This document shows positions 1 through 5,195 of a stretch of DNA of 6,179 bases, in pieces. Numbering within the stretch: position 1 is the first letter of the stretch; every line of letters begins with the position of its first letter. The translations under genes and the position numbers were made by a program. Under the pieces are notes generated by a model, which saw nothing but the letters and a program-made list of their open reading frames with translations, had not been told where the DNA came from and made no database searches. This DNA is from CAVHXA01 sp963639765 (GTDB lineage Bacteria > Bacillota > Clostridia > Oscillospirales > Oscillospiraceae), in NCBI GenBank assembly GCA_963639765.1, contig CAVHXA010000097.1, forward strand, positions 1 to 6,179. Reading direction: 5' to 3'.

Positions 1-93
1 TCCCTGACCGGCAGTAAAGTCTGCGAAGCGTGAAAAGCGCCCGATGCGGTGAGATTCCGCAACCGACGGTATAGTCCGGATGAAAGAAGATAT
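1..93 (+). promoter_or_regulatory. FMN riboswitch (RFN element), 5' end cut off by window edge
   Basis: The sequence carries the conserved 3' two thirds of the RFN aptamer: GACCGGCAGTAAAGTCTGCGA near the start, the GCGGTGAGATTCCGC hairpin, then CCGACGGTATAGTCCGGATG and the closing-stem 3' strand GAAAGAAGATA. The 5' strand of the closing stem and the first arm of the next stem lie outside the window, probably 25-30 nt. The family binds FMN and turns off riboflavin synthesis or uptake genes when FMN is plentiful. Here it precedes ribU, the classic target. Because the genes behind ribU follow almost without gaps, it may control them as well (inference). Confidence 0.95.
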
Positions 94-96
94 GAC

Positions 97-137
97 GAAG
101 CAGCCCCGCAGGAAAGCCCGTCCTGTGGGGCTGCTTC
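97..137 (+). terminator. Strong hairpin between riboswitch and ribU, probable expression platform
   Basis: A 17-bp stem (arms 97-113 and 121-137, one G-U pair) with a 7-nt loop, starting GAAGCAGCCCC and ending GGGGCTGCTTC, lies just after the aptamer. Its position is that of the terminator switched by FMN. The run after the stem is only TTCTAAAT, poorer in T than a canonical intrinsic terminator, so termination may be weak or factor-assisted. The hairpin does not cover the ribU ribosome binding site (AAGGAG at about 159-164), so direct masking of that site by this stem is unlikely. Confidence 0.65.
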
Positions 138-168
138 TAAATCCAAGCATATCTCATCAAGGAGAATT

Positions 169-786
169 ATGAACAGCACATCCACTGCCGCATGCAAAAA
201 ATCTACCGTCTTTGGCATTCGTGCCCTCACAATGACATCGCTCCTGTCTGCGATTTCCTATATCCTTGCTTTTATAGAGGTGCCGGTACCACTGTCACCG
301 TCTTTTGTAAAAATGGATATCTCAGATCTTCCGGCGCTCATTGGAGCATTTGCATTCGGGCCTGTTTCCGGTCTGCTCATTGAGCTTGTTAAAAATGCCC
401 TGCAGCTCTTGTCTACATCAACGGGCGGCATCGGTGAGCTTGCTAACTTCCTGATGGGCGCATCCTATGCGGTCACTGCGGGCTGCATATATGCGCATCA
501 AAAAACAAAAAAGTCGGCGCTTTTCGCTTGCATCACTGCCAGCATGGTCATGGGTATCGTTGCTGCGCTTGCAAACTACTTCATCCTGCTGCCTCTGTTT
601 GAGACGTTTATGCCGCTTGAACAGCTGGTTGCAGCTTTCGGTGCATTTCTGCCGCTTATCCATACAAAGCTTGATATCGTGTTGTACAGCGCACTGCCAT
701 TTAATATGCTCAAGGGCCTTATGATAGGCGCTGTCACCATGTTTGTCTATAAGCGGCTGTCGCCTGTGCTTAAGGGGGTACATTGA
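169..786 (+). CDS. ribU: RibU, riboflavin-specific S-component of an ECF transporter
   Basis: Integral membrane protein of 205 aa that binds riboflavin and passes it to the shared ECF energy module (EcfA, EcfA', EcfT, encoded elsewhere). About six hydrophobic segments are visible, near residues 17-40, 53-73, 87-108, 117-144, 150-165 and 175-194. RibU-like motifs include DLPALIGAFAFGP (53-65), ELVKNALQL (72-80), GELANFLMG (89-97) and LPFNMLKG (176-183). The length matches the family. The ATG at 169 is chosen because AAGGAG lies 5 nt upstream; an in-frame GTG at 49 would run through the riboswitch and hairpin and is rejected. The upstream FMN riboswitch independently supports riboflavin as substrate. 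The stop is 2 nt before the nitroreductase ATG, suggesting cotranscription. Confidence 0.95.
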   Translation: MNSTSTAACKKSTVFGIRALTMTSLLSAISYILAFIEVPVPLSPSFVKMDISDLPALIGAFAFGPVSGLLIELVKNALQLLSTSTGGIGELANFLMGASYAVTAGCIYAHQKTKKSALFACITASMVMGIVAALANYFILLPLFETFMPLEQLVAAFGAFLPLIHTKLDIVLYSALPFNMLKGLMIGAVTMFVYKRLSPVLKGVH

Positions 787-788
787 AG

Positions 789-1379
789 ATGGACTTTATC
801 GATATTTCAAAACGCCGTGTGACAACAAGGCAATTTGCGCCCGTTCCTGTAGAGCAGGAAAAGATCGATAAGATTTTGGAGGCCGGACGGTGGGCGCCCA
901 CAGCAGTCAATGCTCAGCCGCAGCGTATTCTTGTGCTCAATACGCGTGAAAGCCTTGAAAAGGTTCGCAAGTTCTGTACCTTCAACTATAACCCGAAGTA
1001 TGCGGAGCTTGACGCATCCTGTGATGATAAGGAGCACAACCAATGTGTCTACTACTACGGTGCGCCGCTCGTCCTCTTTGTCTGTTACGACCGTGAGGCT
1101 TGCTGGGAGCACCCGGAAAGCGGCGAATCAAGCGGCTCCACGGATGCCACCATCGTTTCTACGCATATGATGCTGGAGGCTGCCAGCATCGGTCTTGCTA
1201 CGGTCTGGATCAGCTATTTTGATAAAGCCAAAGCCAGAGAACTTCTGCATCTCCCGGATACATGGGAAATCAACAACATGATCTATATCGGTTACCCGGC
1301 AGAAAATTTTGTTCCAAACCCCAAAATGAGCGGCAAGCGGTATCCGTTGTCCCACTCTGTGTGGTACAATACCCTGTAA
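789..1379 (+). CDS. Nitroreductase-family FMN oxidoreductase
   Basis: A 196-aa protein with the nitroreductase fold signature: RRVTTRQF (9-16), whose arginines normally contact the FMN phosphate, then APVPVEQEKIDKILEAG and APTAVNAQPQ (36-45), and a second FMN-contact stretch GLATVWIS (135-142) after a helix beginning STHMMLEAAS. The C-terminal KRYPLSHSVWY (183-193) fits the family's ending. Members are usually FMN-dependent homodimers reducing nitro, quinone or enone compounds with NAD(P)H; the substrate here is unknown. The ATG at 789 is preferred; a TTG at 783 overlapping the ribU stop would add two residues and lies 4 nt after GGGGG (774-778), so it cannot be excluded. Its position between ribU and another flavin-type gene suggests a shared FMN link. 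Confidence 0.9.
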   Translation: MDFIDISKRRVTTRQFAPVPVEQEKIDKILEAGRWAPTAVNAQPQRILVLNTRESLEKVRKFCTFNYNPKYAELDASCDDKEHNQCVYYYGAPLVLFVCYDREACWEHPESGESSGSTDATIVSTHMMLEAASIGLATVWISYFDKAKARELLHLPDTWEINNMIYIGYPAENFVPNPKMSGKRYPLSHSVWYNTL

Positions 1380-1393
1380 GCTGGTGATGGCTA

Positions 1394-2002
1394 ATGACAA
1401 AGAGTGATTATTTAAGACTCCTGGTCGAGAACATCCATTCAACGACCATTGCAACCATCGGTGCAGACGGTCACCCGCAGACCCGTATAATTGACATGAT
1501 GCTTTATGATGAGCAGGGCGTGTATTTTCTTACCGCAAAGGGTAAGGCGTTTTATGCGCAGCTTATGGAACAGGGATATATCGCATTGTCCGCCACGAAG
1601 GATAAAATTTCGGTTTCGCTCCGGGGCAAAATCAAAAATATCGGCAGTGAAAAGCTGGATGAAATTTTTGAAAAGAACACCTATATGCAATCCATCTATC
1701 CCGGTGATACCCGCAGTGCGCTGGAGGTGTTCTGTCTATACGAGGCAGAGGGCGAATTTTTCGATATCAGCGAACCCTCGCACATTGTAAGGGATACGAT
1801 CGTTATCGGCGGCGCAGAGCATATCGCATCCGGTTATTTTGTCGGAGAGACGTGCATCGGCTGCAAGCTGTGTTACTCTGTCTGCCCGCAGAAATGTATT
1901 GACATCACAAAGAAGCCGGCAGTGATTGATCAACACCATTGTCTGCACTGCGGGCGATGTGTTCAGATTTGCCCAGAGCAGGCGATAGAAAAGAGGTTCT
2001 GA
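1394..2002 (+). CDS. PNPOx-like flavin-binding domain fused to a 2[4Fe-4S] ferredoxin
   Basis: A 202-aa two-domain protein. Residues 1 to about 140 resemble the pyridoxamine 5'-phosphate oxidase-like split-barrel family: STTIATIGADGHPQTRIID (16-34), then VYFLTAKGKAFYAQL (43-57) and VSLRGKIKNI. These usually bind FMN or a related cofactor. Residues 150-202 are a bacterial ferredoxin with two CxxCxxCxxxC sets: C154, C157, C160, C164 and C183, C186, C189, C193, the last of each followed by Pro. All eight ligands are present, so two [4Fe-4S] clusters are expected. The ATG has only a weak ribosome binding site (GGTGATGG) and lies 14 nt after the nitroreductase stop. It could supply electrons to or from the nitroreductase (inference). 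No signal peptide; probably cytoplasmic. Confidence 0.9.
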   Translation: MTKSDYLRLLVENIHSTTIATIGADGHPQTRIIDMMLYDEQGVYFLTAKGKAFYAQLMEQGYIALSATKDKISVSLRGKIKNIGSEKLDEIFEKNTYMQSIYPGDTRSALEVFCLYEAEGEFFDISEPSHIVRDTIVIGGAEHIASGYFVGETCIGCKLCYSVCPQKCIDITKKPAVIDQHHCLHCGRCVQICPEQAIEKRF

Positions 2003-2003
2003 T

Positions 2004-2777
2004 ATGAATCAGAGTGAGCGGAGACTGTTCCTGATCCAGTCGCTCATGAATGAAAAAGCGGAGTATAAACGAATGACGGTACCCCATGACGCTTCGGGGC
2101 AGAAACGGCTGCTGCGTTCACTCATGAATGTACGTCCACCGAAAGCTGTGAGTGACGAGTTTCTGGAGCTTCAGGATGCATACTTAAAGCAGGAGCTTGC
2201 TGAGTCTGGTGTTACGAAACTTAGCGATTTAACGCCAATTGATGGCGATTTGTATCTCTGGCAGGGTGATATTACAAAGCTTGCCTGCGGTGCAATCGTC
2301 AATGCAGCGAACTCCGGCATGACCGGCTGCTACGTGCCGTGCCATGCGTGCATTGATAACTGTATCCATACTTTTGCAGGCGTTCAACTGCGTCTTGACT
2401 GCGCAGAGTTGATGGATAAGCAGGGCTATGAAGAGCCGACTGGCGGCGCCAAAATCACGCAAGCTTATAACCTGCCGTGCGGCTATGTACTTCACACCGT
2501 AGGGCCGATTGTGGAAGGCAGGGTAACAGCAGAGGACGAGAAGCTTCTTTCCTCCTGTTATCGCTCCTGTCTCGACCTGGCCGAACAAAATTGCATCGAA
2601 AGCATGGCTTTTTGCTGTATATCGACCGGTGTGTTTTGCTTCCCGAATGAGCGGGCGGCGGAAATTGCTGTTCAGACAGTAAAAGAATGGAAGGAAGAAA
2701 CCCGCAGCGGGATGAAGGTGATATTCAATGTTTTCAAAGATATGGACAAGGAAATCTACGAACGACTGCTTGGATGA
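2004..2777 (+). CDS. Zinc-type macrodomain protein, predicted protein-ADP-ribose hydrolase
   Basis: A 257-aa protein: a helical N-terminal extension (1 to about 75) then a macrodomain. Visible ADP-ribose-binding motifs are QGDIT (87-91), AIVNAAN (97-103), TGGAKIT (146-152) and the phosphate loop STGVFCFP (207-214). The insert GCYVPCHACIDNCIH (108-122) is the hallmark of the zinc macrodomains linked to SirTM; C109, H114 and C116 are the expected zinc ligands. This subfamily removes mono-ADP-ribose placed by SirTM on its carrier protein. GAGG at 1993-1996 lies 7 nt before the ATG, and the upstream stop is 1 nt away. The gene overlaps the sirtuin gene by 50 nt, implying coupled expression of writer and eraser. 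Confidence 0.95.
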   Translation: MNQSERRLFLIQSLMNEKAEYKRMTVPHDASGQKRLLRSLMNVRPPKAVSDEFLELQDAYLKQELAESGVTKLSDLTPIDGDLYLWQGDITKLACGAIVNAANSGMTGCYVPCHACIDNCIHTFAGVQLRLDCAELMDKQGYEEPTGGAKITQAYNLPCGYVLHTVGPIVEGRVTAEDEKLLSSCYRSCLDLAEQNCIESMAFCCISTGVFCFPNERAAEIAVQTVKEWKEETRSGMKVIFNVFKDMDKEIYERLLG

Positions 2778-3597
2778 AGTTGAGCATCTGAAAAAATCGC
2801 TTGAGGACGCGGATACCGTCATCGTCGGTGCAGGCTCGGGTCTGTCGACATCGGCAGGTTTTACCTACAGCGGAGAGCGCTTTGAAAGATATTTTGCGGA
2901 CTTTATCGGGAAATATGGCTTCCCTGATATGTACTCCGGTGGATTTTACCCGTTTTCATCTTTTGAGGAGCATTGGGCATACTGGAGCCGGTATATTTAT
3001 ATCAATCGATACATGGATGCCCCAAAACCGGTTTACCAAAACCTCCAAAAGCTTGTTTCCGATAAGGACTATTTTGTCGTCACGACCAACGTTGACCACT
3101 GTTTTCAAAAGGCAGGCTTCGACAAAAAACGTCTATTCTATACCCAGGGCGATTACGGCTTGTTCCAGTGCAGTGAGCCTTGCTGTCAGGAGACCTTCGA
3201 CAACGAGGATATCATCTGCCAGATGGTAGAACAGCAGGAGGATATGCGTATCCCGACCGAGCTTGTCCCTTATTGCCCACACTGCGGGAAACCGATGAGC
3301 ATGAATCTCCGTGCAGATGATACATTCGTTGAGGATGGCGGCTGGCACGAGGCTGCCGAACGCTATGAGAATTTCCTGCGCACACGCAGAGGAGGGAAGA
3401 CCCTTTATCTGGAATTGGGCGTTGGATATAATACACCGGTCATCATAAAATATCCGTTCTGGCGCATGACGGCAAAGGATCCGAATGCAACCTATGCCTG
3501 CATCAATTTCGGTCAGGTTACCTGTCCGGATGAAATACGAAGCCGTTCCATCTGCATTGATGCTGATATCGGACAGGTGATGGAAATGCTTCTCTAA
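2728..3597 (+). CDS. sirTM: SirTM, class M sirtuin, predicted protein ADP-ribosyltransferase
   Basis: A 289-aa Rossmann-fold sirtuin. NAD motifs are GAGSGLSTSAG (34-44), TTNVDH (119-124) and GVGYNTP (231-237). The zinc module has C148 and C152/C153, then C183 and C186 (CPHC). In deacylase sirtuins the segment before the zinc module carries a catalytic His (HG); here it reads YTQGDYG with Q140, as in SirTM enzymes, which transfer ADP-ribose rather than deacylate. From memory, Asn and Gln in these two motifs are required in the Streptococcus pyogenes enzyme, corresponding here to N121 and Q140. The ATG at 2728 has GAAGGTGA just upstream; the 50-nt overlap with the macrodomain gene is long, and a TTG at 2770 is an alternative without a good ribosome binding site. 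Known partners GcvH-L and LplA2 are not in the window. Confidence 0.93.
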   Translation: MFSKIWTRKSTNDCLDEVEHLKKSLEDADTVIVGAGSGLSTSAGFTYSGERFERYFADFIGKYGFPDMYSGGFYPFSSFEEHWAYWSRYIYINRYMDAPKPVYQNLQKLVSDKDYFVVTTNVDHCFQKAGFDKKRLFYTQGDYGLFQCSEPCCQETFDNEDIICQMVEQQEDMRIPTELVPYCPHCGKPMSMNLRADDTFVEDGGWHEAAERYENFLRTRRGGKTLYLELGVGYNTPVIIKYPFWRMTAKDPNATYACINFGQVTCPDEIRSRSICIDADIGQVMEMLL

Positions 3598-3617
3598 AAA
3601 CAGCATAACCGCAAAAG

Positions 3618-3650
3618 CACCCCTGATACCGCACATCCGGCATTGGGGTG
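3618..3650 (+). terminator. Imperfect hairpin just after sirTM, weak terminator candidate
   Basis: CACCCC (3618-3623) pairs with GGGGTG (3645-3650). After a bulged T, GAT and CCG pair with ATT and CGG across one mismatch, leaving a six-base loop. It begins 20 nt after the sirTM stop but is followed by TCTCAATAAA rather than a T run, so it may stabilise the mRNA 3' end or attenuate transcription instead of ending it cleanly. Confidence 0.4.
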
Positions 3651-3678
3651 TCTCAATAAACCTGCAAAAATCACCTGT

Positions 3679-3701
3679 ATTGTGGTCAAAATTGTGGTCA
3701 A
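3679..3701. repeat. Two direct copies of ATTGTGGTCAA, 12-bp period
   Basis: The 11-base unit occurs at 3679-3689 and 3691-3701, separated by one A. The copies sit between the sirTM operon and the start of the mobile-element debris. Reading one frame gives Cys-Gly-Gln-Asn-Cys-Gly-Gln, so it could also be the remains of a coding 3' end. A recombinase or protein-binding site is possible; nothing in the window proves it. Confidence 0.5.
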
Positions 3702-3742
3702 CCGACCCTGACAAATGACCTTTTCCCCTACTAAGTTACATT

Positions 3743-3783
3743 GCGCAATTCCGATTTTCAAAAAATCGAGATTGCGCTTTTTT
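3743..3783 (+). terminator. Intrinsic terminator closing the ribU-sirTM unit
   Basis: GCGCAAT (3743-3749) pairs with ATTGCGC (3771-3777); after a short imperfection CGATTTT pairs with AAAATCG. Six Ts follow (3778-3783), then GTTTG. This is a canonical Rho-independent terminator for + strand transcription and is the first convincing stop after sirTM. Confidence 0.85.
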
Positions 3784-3820
3784 GTTTGCACGAATTATTC
3801 ATAAGGAGGATTTGTCAACC

Positions 3821-3868
3821 ATGTCAATGAAGCATCGTCATTTTTTCATCCTTGACAGAGCCGCATGA
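3821..3868 (+). CDS. Short leader-type ORF (15 codons) upstream of the RepA remnant
   Basis: A 15-codon reading frame, MSMKHRHFFILDRAA, preceded by AAGGAGGA (3803-3810) with 10 nt spacing. Its stop overlaps the ATG of the RepA-like fragment as ATGA, a layout typical of translational coupling, and the fragment has no good ribosome binding site of its own. It may be a leader peptide or the surviving part of a longer gene. It matches no family I recognise; the support is the ribosome binding site and the overlap only. Confidence 0.35.
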   Translation: MSMKHRHFFILDRAA

Positions 3869-4089
3869 CGCTCGACTACTTCTATGGACAGGCCGGAGAA
3901 CTTTTTTCGTTCTATCGCATCCCCAAAGCACTATTTCAGGAGCAGCGGTTTCAAGATCCGTCAACAGATGCCAAAACACTCTATGGAATCCTGCTTGATC
4001 GAATGAGCCTTTCTGATATGCCGCTTTGGAGAAAGGTATACCCAGCCGAAACGTCCGGGATGCCAAACGAGAACTGGGCGATGCCCTGA
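3865..4089 (+). pseudogene. N-terminal remnant of a RepA-like replication initiator (conjugative element type)
   Basis: The first 55 or so residues, MTLDYFYGQAGELFSFYRIP and onward through KALFQEQRF and STDAKTLYGILLDRMSLS, match the strongly conserved N-terminus of the replication initiator A (often annotated with a C-terminal DUF6017) carried by Tn1549/CTn-type elements of Clostridia. Intact members run to several hundred residues and continue with a winged-helix DNA-binding domain. Here homology is lost after about DMPLW and the frame stops at residue 74. The lost part seems to have been replaced by an unrelated fragment read in another frame (4023-4136). A non-functional deletion product is the likeliest reading. 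Confidence 0.8.
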
Positions 4090-4136
4090 AAAGTAAAATC
4101 GGAGAAGGCCGCAGAAAAATCTTCTGGATGGAATAA
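4023..4136 (+). pseudogene. Possible C-terminal fragment of another mobile-element gene, fused to the RepA remnant
   Basis: In a different frame from the RepA remnant an open stretch ends at TAA 4134-4136 and reads ALEKGIPSRNVRDAKRELGD, then ALKSKIGEGRRKIFWME. The pattern 'G-I-x-x-R-x-x-x-x-A-K-x-x-L-G' ending in an aromatic-rich tail resembles the C-terminal helix-turn-helix end of primase/AAA-type plasmid and phage replication proteins, but this is a resemblance only. It lacks any start signal and reads as the 3' end left by a deletion whose 5' partner is the RepA-like gene. Confidence 0.3.
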
Positions 4137-4157
4137 GCCGTTTGACTGGCAGAAAAT

Positions 4158-4211
4158 TTTGGCTGGCAGGAACTTCATGGTACACCCACGATTGTCAGTC
4201 TGCCAGCCAAA
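4158..4211. repeat. 12-bp perfect inverted repeat between RepA and TnpW remnants
   Basis: TTTGGCTGGCAG (4158-4169) and CTGCCAGCCAAA (4200-4211) are perfect complements around a 30-nt loop. A near copy of the left arm, GACTGGCAG, lies at 4144-4152, giving two direct CTGGCAG copies 17 bp apart. No T run follows, so it is not a standard terminator. It could be an mRNA structure, an operator or a recombinase/replication site of the element. Confidence 0.6.
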
Positions 4212-4242
4212 TTCAGAAATTGACGATAAAAGGAGAAATTGA

Positions 4243-4425
4243 ATGGAAAATATAAAACTGCCCGATAGCAAGAACGCCCTCTTCATCAAGCGCACTATCA
4301 ACGGTCAGGAGTTTACCGTTCTGATTCACTTCCGCCTATCTGATTTGGTAGGCGGTTATTTTTATCATCGGTTTAATAAGTACACCAGAAAATCAACTTT
4401 GCTGCGGCTATGCGGCATAAAATGA
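4243..4425 (+). pseudogene. Truncated TnpW-like transposon-encoded protein
   Basis: The ATG follows AAAGGAGA (about 4229-4236) at normal spacing. The first 30 codons read MENIKLPDSKNALFIKRTIN then GQEFTVLIHF, matching the short TnpW proteins of Clostridial transposons and conjugative elements, whose core is a basic 'R-T-I-x-x-x-x-Y/F-x-V-x-x-H-F' strand pair. The usual helical C-terminus (about 20-30 more residues) is absent: the frame runs straight into a terminator hairpin at 4332 and then unrelated sequence to a TAA at 4425. Function of TnpW is not established. I read it as a 3'-deleted copy. Confidence 0.6.
4332..4363 (+). terminator. Intrinsic terminator inside the tnpW-like frame
   Basis: CCGCCTA (4332-4338) pairs with TAGGCGG (4349-4355), extendable by a G-T and a C-G pair to a 9-bp stem with a TGATTT loop, followed by TTATTTTT. 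It is a convincing + strand terminator sitting right where TnpW homology stops, as if a deletion had joined the gene to a downstream terminator. Confidence 0.75.
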
Positions 4426-4483
4426 TGGGATTTCAGGTGTGTACAAATGACCAAAAACGCTTTATAATAAAGGAGAAAAGACT

Positions 4484-4645
4484 ATGGAATTCTTCAACAG
4501 TGCTATCGAAGTTCTTCAGACTCTGGTCGTCGCTCTGGGTGCTGGCCTCGGCGTTTGGTGTGCCATCAACCTGCTGGAAGGTTGTGGTAACGATAACCCC
4601 GGCAGCAAGTCGCAGGGCATGAAACAACTCATGGCGGGCGGCGGT
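4484..4645 (+). pseudogene. Maff2-family membrane protein, C-terminally truncated
   Basis: The ATG follows AAAGGAG (4469-4475). Residues 1-54, starting MEFFNSAIEVLQTLVVALGA and ending SQGMKQLMAGGG, match the small Maff2 proteins encoded among the transfer genes of Tn1549/CTn-type conjugative elements. One hydrophobic helix is visible (about 7-31), followed by the conserved LLEG-GNDNPG turn. Intact proteins continue with a second hydrophobic segment after the AGGG; here homology ends exactly at that point, and the frame runs on as unrelated residues to 4822, overlapping the DUF3990 gene. The role is thought to be in the transfer channel (inference from context in the family). The truncated form is probably inactive. 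Confidence 0.8.
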
Positions 4646-4654
4646 TGCCGCCCG
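4635..4654. repeat. GC-rich perfect hairpin at the Maff2 break point
   Basis: CGGGCGGC (4635-4642) and GCCGCCCG (4647-4654) form a perfect 8-bp stem with loop GGTT. The left arm is Maff2 coding sequence (Ala-Gly-Gly-Gly); the right arm is where Maff2 homology stops. No T run follows. It may be a deletion or insertion junction, or a structure that promoted one. Confidence 0.6.
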
Positions 4655-4712
4655 GTACATATTGTAATAAGTGAAGCCATAGTCGCCATCTTATTTACAG
4701 AAGGTGAAGCAG

Positions 4713-5195
4713 ATGAGCGAGATTTTACTGTATCATGGCAGCAAAGAAGAAGTTATCTATCCCGAAATTCGTATCACGCGGTATACAAAGGACTTCTCAT
4801 GGGGATTTTATTGCACGAATAACTACCAGCAAGCCTACCGCTGGGCAGACCGCCGTTCCGCAGACGGTATTGTAAATATTTACCGTTATGTGGAAAATTC
4901 AGAGCTTAAAATCCTGTGCTTCCCGGAAATGTCGGATGAATGGTTGGACTTTATTGCAAAATGCCGTGCAGGAGAAATGCACCCGTATGATATTGTAGAG
5001 GGGCCAATGGCTGACGATACGATTTGGGATTATGTCAACGGCTTTACTTCCGGTCAAATCAGCCGCGAAGCATTTTGGGCATTGGCAAAATTCAAACACC
5101 CGACACATCAGATCAGTTTTCATACAGCCAATGCTCTGCGCTGTTTAACATTCGAGAGGAGTGAACACATCCATGACGGAAAAACAGATGAATGA
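4713..5195 (+). CDS. DUF3990 protein, predicted ADP-ribosyltransferase-fold toxin
   Basis: A 160-aa protein. DUF3990 features are LLYHGSKEEV (5-14), the KDFSWGFYCTNNYQQAYRWA block (26-45), IVNIYRY (53-59), EWLDFIAKCRAG (76-87), YDIVEGPMADD (92-102) and the C-terminal THQISFHTANALRCLTF (131-147). The family is placed with ADP-ribosyltransferase-like folds; H8, Y33 and Q133 sit where the H-Y-E/Q triad would be expected (inference, not shown). It has no signal peptide or membrane segment. The ATG at 4713 is chosen because AAGGTG (4701-4706) lies 6 nt upstream; a GTG at 4704 is less likely. It overlaps the DUF3791 gene by 23 nt, a common pairing that suggests a toxin-antitoxin unit. I see no clear promoter upstream. 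Confidence 0.85.
   Translation: MSEILLYHGSKEEVIYPEIRITRYTKDFSWGFYCTNNYQQAYRWADRRSADGIVNIYRYVENSELKILCFPEMSDEWLDFIAKCRAGEMHPYDIVEGPMADDTIWDYVNGFTSGQISREAFWALAKFKHPTHQISFHTANALRCLTFERSEHIHDGKTDE

Noticed and set aside
49..168. N-terminal extension of ribU from a GTG inside the riboswitch
   Set aside because: It would translate the conserved riboswitch core and the long hairpin; the ATG at 169 has a proper ribosome binding site and gives the normal RibU length.
3133..3714. Antisense 193-codon frame opposite sirTM (and similar frames opposite the macrodomain and DUF3791 genes)
   Set aside because: They mirror well-supported genes, lack ribosome binding sites and show no family resemblance.
2004..3800. 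GcvH-L or LplA2 gene expected next to SirTM
   Set aside because: No frame near the macrodomain or SirTM genes shows a lipoyl-domain or lipoate-ligase pattern; if present they are outside the window.
3852..3885. TTGACA at 3852-3857 as a -35 box
   Set aside because: No acceptable -10 hexamer lies 16-18 bases downstream, and it falls within the overlapping short ORF and RepA remnant.
4440..4475. TATAAT at 4463-4468 as a -10 box for the Maff2 remnant
   Set aside because: It abuts the ribosome binding site so the transcript would have almost no leader, and no -35-like hexamer lies at the right distance.
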